This document shows, in pieces, positions 42,760 to 52,736 of a stretch of 64,000 nt of DNA. The stretch spans positions 74,751,935 through 74,815,934 of the forward strand of contig NC_073744.1 in NCBI RefSeq assembly GCF_029784135.1, written 5' to 3'. Both the position numbers and the translations under genes were made by a program. The stretch's first letter is position 1. Every line of letters begins with the position of its first letter. This stretch comes from Toxorhynchites rutilus septentrionalis. Lineage: Eukaryota > Arthropoda > Insecta > Diptera > Culicidae. The notes below the pieces were generated by a model, which was given only the letters and a program-made list of their open reading frames with translations, did not search any database and had not been told where the DNA came from.

Positions 42760-43480
42760 ACACTTTGTGTCCGCCAGATATAGCCGATCTGGTGTTTACA
42801 ACATCATCTCCCTGCCGCTCCTTAAGCCGGGAAATCGAAGCAACCGACCAAATGGTAAAGGAGAATCTGGCAAAAATGGACATTTTTATGCGGAAGCGTC
42901 AGACGAGACCGGCCGTATCTAAACAGCAGGCAATCCGCAGAAAGAGTAACTTGAGGTGCTGGTGAAAAAATTTTTTCCGGCGAATGAAGTGAAAAACTTT
43001 TTTCGTGCTCATAATGAAAGACGAGACGTACTTGATGCCAGAACGAATGGCAGGGGACCGGGCTTTTTACGTTCCTCAGGTAAGCGATGATGTCGAATAT
43101 ATCATCCACATCAAGTTCTCGAACAGGCGTGAAGGGAATGTCCAAGCAGCTCTTCTTCCGAGTCATATGGTGAACGGGGAGATATATAGTACGAAGTACT
43201 TGCTGGGAGTTGCGAAGATGATGTGGTTTTTATGCCGAACTTGGGATCAACCCATTATGCCAAAGATCACTGGAGGATGGATCGGCTGGAGATAAACATT
43301 GTCGCGAAGACCGCCAACCTTCCCAACATTCCCCAGCTGCGACCAATAGAACATTTTTGGGCGAATGGCCAAAATGGAGAGACAGTCGACCTCCAGAGCC
43401 ATGAAAAGGTAAAAGAACATGCCGACATATATCTTTTCATCGGCCATGGTTGAGGTTCTGGCCAACTTCCGTAAGACCGC
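42760..43480 (+). pseudogene. Tc1/mariner DD37E-type transposase relic (first)
   Basis: Readable in two frames. MVKENLAKMDIFMRKRQTRP lies near 42850. The first catalytic region IMKDETYLMPE is at about 43012-43045. Then, after a shift, MPNLGSTHYAKDHWRMDRLE and VAKTANLPNIPQLRPIEHFWAN lie at 43230-43370, the second and third catalytic regions. The second Asp is replaced by Asn (N in PNLGS). Spacing to the Glu of RPIEHFW is 36 residues, one short of the 37 of mosquito ITmD37E members. Stops and shifts make it inactive. Confidence 0.75.
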
Positions 43481-43799
43481 CCAGCGCTTCATTTATGATA
43501 CTTCATCAAACAACCCTGCCTCTTCCTGTCGAGTATACACTAGTTCTTCCGGCTTATTTAAAACGTTACGCCCTGACCGAGCTAGGGGAACAAAGATGAA
43601 CTCTTCGTCTGGCTCACGTTGGTCCCTGCTGGATCAATAGGGGACTTTCATAAAAATCATTTTCCAATTTTGTTGCTGTCGCTTCCAGTTGACACTCTCT
43701 AATCAAAAAGCCCACTGTAGGTGCGATGAAACCAGCTCAACGTATCAATCTTTGGATGCATTAGAAGCGCTCTTGAACAGTCTGCCAAATAAAAGTTTT

Positions 43800-44090
43800 G
43801 ACGTAGGACTACGTCTTTCATTTCTATACCGGAATTTCTATATCGAAAACGAAAGCGTTACGCCGGAGATCGAGATTTTGAGCGTTAATAGCTCCTATAC
43901 AACTGAACGAAATGGTATGATACACACTTCATTCGAAAGATAAAATGTCTACGCGTTCTATACTTGTTACATTTTGATCCAAAAACTTGTTTCAATAGTC
44001 TTAAAATTGCTTTCAAAACAGGCTATTGAAATCACCAATCGGTATATAAGCGAGCGCCGCTCGGAAATCCACTCAATTCTAATTGAACAG
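43800..44090 (+). promoter_or_regulatory. Promoter-like repeat with TATATAAG box (internal copy)
   Basis: Begins with the near-palindrome GACGTAGGACTACGTC at 43800-43815, then TTTCATTTCTATACCGG. It reaches CGGTATATAAGCGAGCG at about 44040-44056 and an initiator-like CACTCAATTCTAATTGAACAG about 25 bases further on. The copies at 63700-64000 and, inverted, 1-205 share this order. It may be the upstream region of a histone-type or other repeated gene. No gene follows here. Confidence 0.55.
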
Positions 44091-44264
44091 CGATTGGAGC
44101 ATGTTGTCGCTGTTGTGGTGAAGCTCTTCATTTATTATGAAAGCGCGGATGAACGGTGTCACCAAGAGCCTGTTTGTGCACCTTAGGCCAGAAGGGAATC
44201 CATCAGGAGGAGAGTGATGCCACAAACGGTTCCCCGGGAAGACATCGCTACACACACATACACG

Positions 44265-45130
44265 CGCGGAATTCTTTCCGTTTGGATTCCATTCAGCATC
44301 GAGAAAGTTCCGGAAAGATCTAATCATTTCTGGAAAATGATCTGCCAGTTCCTCTGGGAATTTGAAAATACATTCATGTGAAAGAGTTTATTTTAATGTT
44401 TTCTATCCATGTAACACTGTGACCAAATACATTTGGTTTTGTGGTTTTTCAATCAATCGCAATTAACAGGATAGCTTCTGAAGATTATTCTTCCCCATCC
44501 GTAGGATATTTCCGTATCCAATATTGTATGCGCCCGCAATCGATTATTGCTCAGTCGCCGAAAGTTCCGAGCTCAGAGAGTTCATTCCCCTCTAGTTTGC
44601 CTTCCAAATTGCCATCGTAAACCACACCTTCTCTCGATTCAATCACACACAAAAAGCATACTTAAGCGATATTCTGGTGGTGAGACACATTCATTTTTCG
44701 TGAGGACATCGACAAGACAACATCGTTGCCTAACGTGCTGGAGGAGGTTGACGGCGAAGGATCGACACATACACGTGCAGAATTCTTTCCGTTTGGATGC
44801 CATTCAGCATCGAGAAAGTTCCGGAAAGATCTAATCATTTCTGGAAAATAATCTGCCAGTTCCTCTGGGAATTTAAAAATACATTCATGTGAATGAGTTT
44901 ATTTGAATGTTTTCTATCCATGTAACACTGTGACCAAATATTTTTCAATCAAGTACTATTAACAGGTGGTTATCGAGTTAGTATTAACCACTGGTGGGCT
45001 TCCAGTATCGAAGAAAATGTGGAAATATCTAATCGTTGCTGGAAAATAATCTGCCAGTTTGAAAATTACATTCAAGTGAAAGAGTTTATTTTAATGTTTT
45101 CTATCCATAAAATATCCATATAATACATTT
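44265..45130. repeat. Triplicated ~150 bp repeat
   Basis: GAATTCTTTCCGTTTGGAT, CAGCATCGAGAAAGTTCCGG and GTTTTCTATCCATGTAACAC occur at about 44268-44420 and 44780-44942. A diverged third copy (GAAGAAAATGTGGAAATATC... TTTTCTATCCAT) lies at about 45008-45130. The spacing is uneven, so this is an irregular array. Non-coding. Confidence 0.8.
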
Positions 45131-45213
45131 GGGTTTGTGATTTGTCAATCGAGTACAGTTAGCAGGTTAGCTTCTGAAGATTATTCTTCAGAACAAGGTT
45201 TTTCGTATCCTGT

Positions 45214-45420
45214 CTTCTTCTTCTTCAATGGCACTAACGTTCCTAGAGGAACTTCGCCGTCTCAACGTAGTATTACTTGCGTCATTTTTATTAGTACTTA
45301 GTTGAGATTTCTATGCCGAATAACACGCCTTGAATGCATTCTGAGTGGCAAGCTCTAGAATACGCGTGATCACAGTGCAAGTCGGAGGAAATTTCTTTGA
45401 CGAAAAATTCCCCCGAAAAA
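45214..45420 (-). mobile_element. tRNA-derived SINE, 5'-truncated copy
   Basis: The inverse of 28360-28556: TTCTTCTTCAATGGCACTAA, CTCAACGTAGTATTACTTGC and GGAAATTTCTTTGACGAAAA. It stops before the B box, so the promoter part is absent. Confidence 0.8.
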
Positions 45421-45561
45421 TTCGTATCCTATATTGGATGCATAAAACCTTGTGCCTCCAACGTAATGCTCTCGTTTTCGAAGTCTCCCAAATATTCATT
45501 TATTCATTCATTCAGAATGGATTTAGATTCAACTTCAAACAAATGATCTCTAAATCAACGA

Positions 45562-45620
45562 TAGTCCTACGTCACCCTTGCGGTTATACCATAGATATAA
45601 CCCACTTCCTGTTTTTTTGA
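45562..45620 (+). repeat. TAGTCCTACGTCACCC repeat edge
   Basis: ATAGTCCTACGTCACCC with TTGCGGTTATACC and ATAACCCAC resembles the centre of the histone palindrome (49545-49590) and, inverted, 56200-56236 (GATATAACCGCAAGGTGGAC). Confidence 0.55.
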
Positions 45621-45889
45621 GGTTCATCCATTTAAGAAAATAAACATGATCAAATTGAGATATTGAAATATATGGATATCGCGGGACAATTTCGTTTCTT
45701 TTGCCAAATGCGGGACATTTCGCGGGACGTAATCTTACGCGGGACATTTTGTTGAAATGCGGGACTGTCCCGCGTCTTCTTAACATGTCCGTCTTACCCC
45801 CATTTCCCCTAAACCCGTTTTTCTGTATGTTTTTTTATCACAAAATTGAACTCGGCGACGAAGTGAACTAAGATTTTGTTTGGAATTCC

Positions 45890-46325
45890 TCCCAAACTGC
45901 AGCTCTATTTATTAATGACAACGCGAAGACCTTTATAGCATTCCTGGTAACTGTCTAAGTTTGTTGGTTTGAGTTCACGGTGGGTAAACAATTAAGCCAT
46001 CCATCAATGGTGTAACTACTTTTGTTGCATCAGAAATCGTTTCACTTTATATAGACTTTAAAATAAGATTGTGTACGCGGGTAAGTAGATTCGTGTCAGG
46101 GGGAGCAGTAGTATGGTTGAATGAAGAGGCAGATTTGTATTCACTAGTCACGTCAATTAAAATAACCATTTGCTAGAAAAGTTCATCAGTCATCCTCGCT
46201 CTTAACGCTCGTCAATTCATTTCTAGTCAATTCAAGACATGTTGAAGGCGCATGCCGAAGTAGTCCTAGTCGAAGCATTTTTCATCTGCAAAGATTTCTG
46301 GCCCTGGTATCAGAAAATTTACTGC
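45890..46325 (+). repeat. Dispersed repeat, right piece
   Basis: GGTAACTGTCTAAGTTTGTT, GAAGAGGCAGATTTGTATTC and CGTCAATTCATTTCTAGTCA match 62285-62700 with moderate divergence. It completes the copy begun at 41725. Confidence 0.75.
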
Positions 46326-46884
46326 AGAATTCGCTTTTTTCGGAAAAAGAAATGCATTTTTTTACAATTCTTCATCTTCATTCCTCAATATCTGAGGTAT
46401 AATACTTGCTACGGTTCTGAAATTTTGAAATTTTCTTAGTTAACGTGTCTACTTTCTATAGATGATTTTCGTCCGGCTGAAATCCCACAGTGCCTCAATA
46501 TTTTTTTGGAGTTTGGAATTCATTATACTTATCAGCTGGAAAAATCCTTATTTTCTAAATTCAGCTGACACCTTTTTGAACGATTCGTGGGAACAAGGAA
46601 ACTGGAATCACACAACGTTGCAAATAAAACTGAAAAGATGCGAAATTGCCACGAATGTTCTTTATTTTTTCTCATACAACGAATTGAGTGCTTTACTTTA
46701 CTTTGGCTTCAAACCATATATCAACTCAAATTTCTACCTCCATCTTCTATTTTTAATCGTGATTTGGTTATGTTTGTATGAACAATATTCAAACTATTTA
46801 ACCGTCGATCGTATTTCGGAACGAATTTATTTACGATGGGCAAGTTAGAAGGGTTTCTTTGACGAGAAATCTCCCTGTCGGTTT
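46326..46884. other. No gene assigned; one AT-rich open frame
   Basis: An open frame at 46462-46848 (128 codons, ATG start) has aromatic-rich hydrophobic stretches (LHLLFLIVIWLCLYEQY). I recognise no family, and low GC could explain the hydrophobicity by chance. I do not call it a gene. Confidence 0.3.
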
Positions 46885-47155
46885 AAAGGGACAAGACGAC
46901 AACCTATTGCATAAACATTAAACAACGAGTACCCGCCACATATATTTCATTCATTAGAAACACCATTTCTCTCTTTGAATTATTATTTATGAACATGTGA
47001 TTAGAGGAGACGAAACAAACAAGACATCGCGAACGTAGAGTAGGGAGCGAACGACTGCGATTCGTACGACGCAAACGATAAAAGCGGCGTGAGGAAGAAT
47101 ACATTCACTTGCGACCGCTGTCATGAACAACGCCGACACAGCCTTTGTTATTGAA
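46885..47155 (+). repeat. Dispersed repeat, inverted partner at 60130-60450
   Basis: GGACAAGACGACAACC, TGCATAAACATTAAACAACG, ATTATTTATGAACATG, GACGAAACAAACAAGA and CGCCGACACAGCCTTTGTTA all occur in reverse complement, with changes, at 60450 down to 60130. Non-coding as far as I can see. Confidence 0.6.
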
Positions 47156-48057
47156 CGAAATACGCCCACTGGTCAATTTTGCATTCTGTAATATTTTGAA
47201 TGAATTCCAATCGAGTTGCGTTGTTTTCGGGTGGTATAAACATAAAATTAGCTCTAATGTATAAAATTTGTGTTCTATTTAAAAAACTGTTCTATTTAAA
47301 AAAATTTTGAACGAAAATTACTCCTCAAGATGATTTTATATTATGGATAAAGCTTTGGTGCTTCTAAGTGTTCAATGACATCGAGTAACAATTTTCATTT
47401 ATATTTTAATAATTTAAAACTGCTTTGGGGTCTTGTCAGACATGACAGACAGTAAATTGAGTCGATCGGATTCAAGAATGCAAAAGTCAATTTCGATCGA
47501 ATCGTGAAATTCGATCGAGTTTCAAAACAATCAGATTCCGGAATATGAGTGACTGTTCGATACTTTAACCACTAGCATGGTTGATGGCTCATGCGGTGAT
47601 CTGAATCTTTTATCGCCTTTCATGGCAGATGGAATATGTACAAAGCGGTTTCCTACAGATTTCACCGATTTTTTTTGTTTCTCTGAAGAAATACTGATAA
47701 TGGCGAACAATCATTCACAAATATTAACAACGCAAACATTGACATTGGAAATCGTTGAGTTGTGCCATATTCGCCTCAGCTGAGCGAAACATTCAATGCT
47801 CATAATTATGTTGAGTTCTGCAAATCCGTGAAGAGCAATTAATGCATTTGTAAGTCCGTTGATAAACGAAGCAGTATGGCTGTGTTTCAAATTTAGAATT
47901 CCGATGTGAATACTCCTCGATTGAATGACATAGACATAATAATGCGGTTCCAAATAGGCCGATACATCAGCTCCATTGAAGTTGTCTGGCGTATTGTTGG
48001 TTTCTCAATTTATGAACGGGACCCAGCAGTTATAAATTTAGCCGTCCATCTTGAAAA
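47156..48057. other. No gene seen
   Basis: No known repeat or coding motif was found before the histone palindrome. Confidence 0.4.
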
Positions 48058-48404
48058 CGAATAACATTTCATTTTTCTTGAGATAAATAATTGAATAATT
48101 GTGAAATATCAAGCATTGTCAAAATGCACTATGTGCCCATTTTTGATTGGTCCATTTTGTGCTCCTCAAATCGTACCGACCAAAACGGGCAACCAGAGCA
48201 GCAGCGAAATAGAATGAAGCACGATTGGAAAGGAAAAAGAAAAAAATGAACGAAATATTGGTCGCAGTCTCACACATGCGTAATTCTCGAGCCAACCAGT
48301 CAGCTTAAAAATCCCCGCTCCGCTGCCGTAAAGATCATTCTCATTCAAACCGTACACCACATCGGTTCGCATCACAACACATCAACAAACCAACCCAAGC
48401 AGCC

Positions 48405-48735
48405 ATGTCTGGACATGGTAAAGGAGGAAAAGTGAAGGGAAAGGCAAAATCCCGCTCGAACCGTGTTGATCTGGAGTTCCCCGCAAGGGTAGCTAGGCCG
48501 AGCGCGTTAGTACTAGTGCACCAGTCCACCTAGCCGCCGTTATAGAGCTTCGGCTGCCGAAGTGATCGAGTTGGCTGGCAAAACTGCTCGCAAAACTGTT
48601 CGGTGGACATCAAGACAACAACAGGCAGACGCAAACGCAATCGCAAAACGGCAGCAGGTAGCAGAAGAAAAAAGTTTGTTCTTTATACAAACTGCTTCAA
48701 CGGCAAATCCAGAACAAGGCGGCATCGAGGGCGTT
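48405..48735 (+). pseudogene. Histone H2A pseudogene A
   Basis: ATG 48405 starts MSGHGKGGKVKGKAKSRSNR, the H2A N-terminus with His for the usual Arg at position 4. After LEF a deletion of about 26 bases (region of PVGRIHRLL) shifts the frame to a stop. Shifted frames still show the GTNYAERVGAGAPVYL and AAEVxELAG segments in degraded form up to about 48600. The leader (CAACCCAAGCAGCC before the ATG) and upstream sequence resemble a histone promoter region, so this is a decayed gene copy and not a retrocopy of mature mRNA. Confidence 0.85.
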
Positions 48736-48845
48736 CGTTTTTTGCCATCGCTCCCTTTTAACGCTCATTCGTTCGTCTCGTTGGACTCGCCCCTCTGGCT
48801 GAGTCTGCCGATTTGTCTCTATCCTGTGAGTGTGTACCGCTAGAG

Positions 48846-48852
48846 TATAAAA
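48846..48852 (+). promoter_or_regulatory. TATA box of H2A pseudogene B
   Basis: GAGTATAAAACACGCGG, a canonical TATAAAA about 75 bases before the H2A-like reading frame. The right-arm partner at about 51510 has mutated to TATGAAAC. Confidence 0.6.
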
Positions 48853-48920
48853 CACGCGGAACCCAAAAAATATCTTATTTTCTTTCAAACCGTAAACCCG
48901 TGTGGTTGTACGGCATCGGC

Positions 48921-49200
48921 ATCGTGGACGTAACAAAGGAGGACAAGTCAAGGGAAAGGCAAAGTCTCACTCGAACCGTGCAGGTCTCCAGTTCACTGTT
49001 GGTCGCATTCACTGATTGCTCCGCAAGGGTAACTAGGCCGAACGGATTGGTGCCGGAGCACCAGTATACCTAACAGTGATTATAGAGTTTCGGCCGTCGG
49101 AGTGCTCGAGTTGGCTTGCAAAGCTGCTCACGACAATCAGAAAACCCGCATCAAGAACAGAGCAGCTTCGGTTCGGCGCTCATCAAGGCAACAATTAGTT
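48921..49200 (+). pseudogene. Histone H2A pseudogene B
   Basis: Reads [20 protein letters not shown] then LQFTVGRIH, stop, LLRKGN, stop, AERIGAGAPVYL. A frameshift follows, then VLELACKAAHDNQKTRI, covering roughly residues 3-82 of H2A. The start codon is lost (ATCGTGGAC in place of an ATG), two Arg/Tyr codons are now stops, and the C-terminus is unrecognisable. A histone 3' stem-loop remains downstream at 49398. Confidence 0.88.
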
Positions 49201-49397
49201 TCAATTAGTTGAGTGGCAAAGTGTTTCTCCGGCACGTCGCATTAAATTGTAATTTACTGAACAACATGTCACAAGCTGGATGGGAAGAAATTTTCCAACT
49301 GTAAAAGCTGTGGCGAGTGGCAAACGCAATAGCTAAACAGGAAGTTTTAACCGAACAAGATGGGAATATCGAGTGATAACAAAAACACAACACCAAA

Positions 49398-49413
49398 GTT
49401 TCTTTTCAGAACC
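49398..49413 (+). terminator. Histone mRNA 3' stem-loop, slightly decayed
   Basis: GTTTCT TTTC AGAACC flanked by CACCAAA and ATCAACA. Five of six stem pairs are kept and the loop is TTTC. This is the metazoan histone 3' processing signal bound by stem-loop binding protein. Its inverted partner at 49931-49946 is perfect. Confidence 0.8.
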
Positions 49414-49596
49414 ATCAACATATCCATAAAGAGTAAACAGTGAACTAACCCATTTTTCAGGTAGATAGGTAGGTATTCACGTAGTAGAAGAAAATAAAAC
49501 AATATATTTAAAATATATATTTAACAAAAGCTGTCCCCTTTGTATAGTCCTACGTCACTCCGGTTATGTCCCTGACATTACCCACCCGTCTTTTTC

Positions 49597-49748
49597 TCTT
49601 TGATGTTAAGTTTTAAGCGATTAAGGAGGTATTCTAGTGTAGAGACATGAATCTCTGACATTTTTTTGAGCTCCGTAAAAATGAAACAAAGAGTATTTAT
49701 ACTATCAATTATATCTTTATATGTTCATCTATCTTTTAATAATAAAAT
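49597..49748. other. Loop (centre) of the histone palindrome
   Basis: About 150 bp without self-complementarity between the two arms. AT-rich, no coding potential. It is bounded on each side by the CCCACCCGTCTTTTT / AAAAAGACGGGTGGG module. Confidence 0.75.
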
Positions 49749-49930
49749 AAAAAGACGGGTGGGTAATGTCGGGGACATAACCGGAGTGACGTAGGACTAT
49801 ACAAAGGGGACAGCTTTTGTTAAATATATATTTTAAATATATTGTTTTATTTTCTTCTCCTACGTGAATACCTACCTATCTACCTGAAAAATGGATTAGT
49901 TTACTGTTTACTCTTTATGAATATGTTGAT

Positions 49931-49946
49931 GGTTCTGAAAAGAACC
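49931..49946 (-). terminator. Perfect histone mRNA 3' stem-loop
   Basis: On the minus strand GGTTCT TTTC AGAACC: six paired bases, loop TTTC, 5' flank ACACCAAA and 3' flank ATCAACA. It belongs to the degraded H2A on the minus strand at 50120-50390. It is the best-preserved histone signal in the window. Confidence 0.85.
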
Positions 49947-50119
49947 TTTGGTGTTGTGTTTTTGTTATCACTCGATATTCCCATCTTGTTCGGTTAAACC
50001 TTCCTGTTTAGCTATTGCGTTTGCCACTCGCCACAGCTTTCACAGTTGGTAAATTTCTTCCCATCCAGCTTGTGACATGTTGATCAGTAAATTACATTTA
50101 ATGCGACGTGCCGGAGAAA

Positions 50120-50390
50120 CACTTTGCCACTCACTGAAACTAATTGTTACCTTGATGAGCGCCGAACCGAAGCTGCTCTGTTCTTGATGCGGGTTTTCTG
50201 ATTGTCGTGAGCAGCTTTGCAAGCCAACTCGAACACTCCGACGGCCGAAACTCTATAATCGCTGTTAGGTATACTGGTGCTTCGGCACCAATCCGTTCGG
50301 CCTAGTTACCCTTGCGGAGCAATCAGTGAATGCGACCAACAGGGAACTGGAGACCTGCACGGTTCGAGTGAGACTTTGCCTTTCCCTTAA
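50120..50390 (-). pseudogene. Histone H2A pseudogene C (mirror of B)
   Basis: The reverse complement of pseudogene B from [15 protein letters not shown] onward, with the same internal stops and frameshift. The N-terminal end is cut at 50390 by the TTAA-flanked insertion; its promoter side continues at 51436. The damage shared with B shows the palindrome formed after B had already decayed, or that the arms are kept alike by conversion. Confidence 0.85.
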
Positions 50391-51435
50391 GGTGAAGGTG
50401 GAAGCTAGCCATTGTAGTAGTATAGGTAAACCCACGTGTAAAAATGGGGTAATAGTGTTTGTGAGAGAAGAGCAAAGCACATGTAAATAGATCAATTCAC
50501 TTATCAGACTGTGTGGCGCTTCATTGACATGAGTCTTTGAATACATTTGAAAAAAAAAATAATTCAATACTGAAGTTAGATGTATGAACAAAATGTTCCG
50601 ATGAACAATTGCAAACATAAATATATGGTGAATTGGTGAAGGTGAATTTGCATATGGAGTAAAATTCTGATTAAACGCGAGCGTAACATGAGCAAATTTA
50701 TAACACATGCGAATTGGGGTTCTTTTGATATTAACAAGTTCTTCCGCATAGTAACTCTATACTGGTAATTCCTTAATATTTTCCTTCGTTGGTCGTATTG
50801 TTTTCACATATTCACGTTGGAGAGCCTTAACCCTTCTCTTCGTTGGTCGAGACATTTTGATTGAATGTAATACTTTTCCGTTTACTATTTTTGGAAGCAT
50901 AGGCAGCCGTGGCAGTGTTCCGAGCTCTGCAATACAATTTTCTCAACCAATGTTCAAGTTGCCAAAATTTACATTATAGACCCATTAAACGTAAAAATAA
51001 TAATTGTATTGATATTAACACAATTATATTTCATTGATTTCCAGGACATGAAACGCTATGACTCAGGTATAACATTTTATTGAGTGGTTTTCAAATGATG
51101 TTGCCTGGCATCAGTGTCGAAAAAATAATGATGTTTTCACCAATACAAACAAAACCATTGCGGAAAATTGACAAATAAAAAGTTAACTTTCAGAGCACTA
51201 GCTCGAGTTTTACGACGTTTTCCACTATACATTGCGACGGCAGATGAAAATTTTATATTTGGTGAGTAATCGATAAGATTTTGATTAATATTACTTGGTG
51301 GGAAGTGTGTGCGAACGATCATTTTCGTCACACTGTTTCGCAAAATTATTGATTTTCGGGCGAGGGGTAAGGGAGGGAGATGAAAGAAATGAGCGCCATT
51401 GTGGCAGCCATTTGTGGCTAGCTTCCACCTTCACC
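50391..51435. mobile_element. 1045 bp TTAA-flanked inverted-repeat element
   Basis: Perfect 21 bp terminal inverted repeats start GGTGAAGGTGGAAGCTAGCC (50391-50411 and 51415-51435). They are flanked by TTAA at 50387-50390 and 51436-51439. The palindrome sequence on either side joins exactly across one TTAA, so the insertion site is certain. TTAA target duplication is typical of piggyBac-mobilised and other TTAA-type MITEs. No transposase frame inside. Confidence 0.88.
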
Positions 51436-51674
51436 TTAACTTGTCCTCCTTTGTTACGTCCACGATGCCGATGCCGTAAAATAAGATATTTTTTTGGGGT
51501 CCGCGTGTTTCATACTCTAGCGGTACACACTCACAGGATAGAGACAAATCGGCAGACTCAGCCAGAGGGGCGAGTCCAACGAGACGAACGAATGAGCGTT
51601 AAAACGGAGCGATGGCAAAAAAATACATTCATTACGATTTGTTCGCTCGTTGGATTCACATGCAGGCTAAAAAG

Positions 51675-51690
51675 GGTCCTTTTCAGGATC
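51675..51690 (+). terminator. Histone-type 3' stem-loop
   Basis: GGTCCT TTTC AGGATC forms six pairs if one G-U is allowed, with loop TTTC and 3' flank ACAAAATT. It lies on the strand opposite to the neighbouring H2A remnants. No histone frame is readable just upstream. Confidence 0.6.
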
Positions 51691-52286
51691 ACAAAATTAT
51701 CTTCAATCTAAAGAGTTTATTGTTTTGTTATCACTCGATATCCCCATCTTGTTCGGCTAAACCTTCCTGTTTAGCGATTTGTTGCCACTCGCCACAGCTT
51801 TCACAGTTGGAAAATTTCTTCCCATCCAGCTTTGTGACATGTTGTACAGTAAATTACATTCAATACGACGTGCCGAAGCGCCACTCAGTGTTGCATTGGA
51901 GGCGATTTTAACCTGTAATTGAAGATTTGCGATGACAGTGGTACAGTGTCGACTTTCAATGTGGGGTCATAATTTGGATCTCTATGTTTATAAAAATGTC
52001 CAACTAAATAAGTCGCATTACATGTCCGTCCAATTAGCTAAATGTCGAACTAATTGTAAATTACTGTACTTTCAATCTGGAAACAATTTAAGAATTGGTG
52101 AAAATTGAATAATCAGGAAAGTCCCCAACTATCATTAAGCTCAGAACAACTGCCAAATTCACATACTCATCAGATCCTGGCAAACAAATTATGAAAAAAT
52201 CAATTTGTGTTTTATTATTATTTTGGATAATGTTATAGAAAGCATTGAACTGTATTTCCTAAACTCTTTTTTGGAAGGTTTAATGG

Positions 52287-52302
52287 CCCTGAAAAGCACC
52301 TT
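52287..52302 (-). terminator. Decayed histone-type 3' stem-loop
   Basis: Minus strand GGTGCT TTTC AGGGCC: loop kept, one mismatch and one wobble in the stem. It sits about 60 bases past the end of the mirrored H2A-A segment, on the same strand. Confidence 0.5.
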
Positions 52303-52364
52303 GTTTTATGGAATGGTTCCAATTTAGAAAACTTAGTACTCGTGGTTTTGAAAAAAACCATTTC

Positions 52365-52736
52365 GAACGCCCTCGATGCCGCCTTGTTCTGGATTTGCCA
52401 CCAAAGCAGTTTGTATAAAGAACAAACTTTTTTCTTCTGCTACCTGATGCCGTTTTGCGATTGCGTTTGCCACTCGCCACTCGCTGCAACTGCCTGTTGT
52501 CTTGATGTCCACCGAACCGAATGTGTTCTGTTCCGAACGCGGGTTTTCTTATCGTCGCGAGCAACTTTGCCAGCTAACTCGATCACTTCGGCGGCCGAAA
52601 CTATATAACGCCGGCTAGGTGGACTGGTGCCCTGGTACTAACGCGCTCGGCCTAGCTACCCTTGCGGGGAACTCCAGATCAACACGGTTCGAGCGGGATT
52701 TTCCCTTCACTTTTCCTCCTTTACCATGTCCAGACA
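52365..52736 (-). pseudogene. Histone H2A pseudogene D (mirror of A)
   Basis: On the minus strand an ATG at about 52736 starts MSGHGKGGKVKGK. A deletion of nine bases (KAK) relative to copy A follows, then SRSNRVDLEF and the same deletion/frameshift as A. Further on, ELAGKVARDDKKTR is better preserved than in A. Its leader and spacer run to 53088. Confidence 0.85.

Larger units (their letters stand above)
41884..45812. mobile_element. Composite region bounded by TAGGGGAA/TTCCCCTA inverted termini
   Basis: At 41884 TAGGGGAACCACGGGTAAGA, continuing CGGACA; at about 45786-45812 the inverse, TGTCCGTCTTACCCCCATTT followed by CCCCTAA. The interval interrupts the dispersed repeat of 41725/45890. 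Inside are a DD37E transposase relic, a promoter-like repeat, a triplicated repeat and a SINE, so later insertions have enlarged it. A solitary related end (TGCCCCCATTTCCCCTAAC) lies at 53620-53641. Confidence 0.5.
48058..49596 (+). repeat. Left arm of a giant histone-derived palindrome (~1.54 kb)
   Basis: Runs outward to inward: H2A spacer (48058-48231), degraded H2A copy A (from 48405), degraded H2A copy B with its TATA promoter (48846) and 3' stem-loop (49398). Then come the module TAGTCCTACGTCACTCCGG (49545) and GACATTACCCACCCGTC (49574-49590). The same order is found in reverse in the right arm. After the two insertions in the right arm are subtracted, both arms are about 1540 bp. Confidence 0.85.
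51623..52350. repeat. Insertion in the palindrome's right arm with a second histone tail segment
   Basis: Inserted in the run of T/A next to GCCATCGCTCC. It contains GTTATCACTCGATATCCCCA... TTGCCACTCGCCACAGC (51727-51800), a further copy of the sequence next to the H2A stem-loop (compare 49964-50040). It also has a stem-loop at 51675 and AT-rich filler. The origin is unclear. Confidence 0.6.

Noticed and set aside
46462..46848. A membrane protein gene from the hydrophobic open frame
   Set aside because: Very AT-rich sequence gives hydrophobic codons by chance, and no family signature or splice structure supports it.
48405..48540. A functional H2A gene
   Set aside because: The N-terminus is intact for about 25 residues, but a deletion shifts the frame and the rest is lost.
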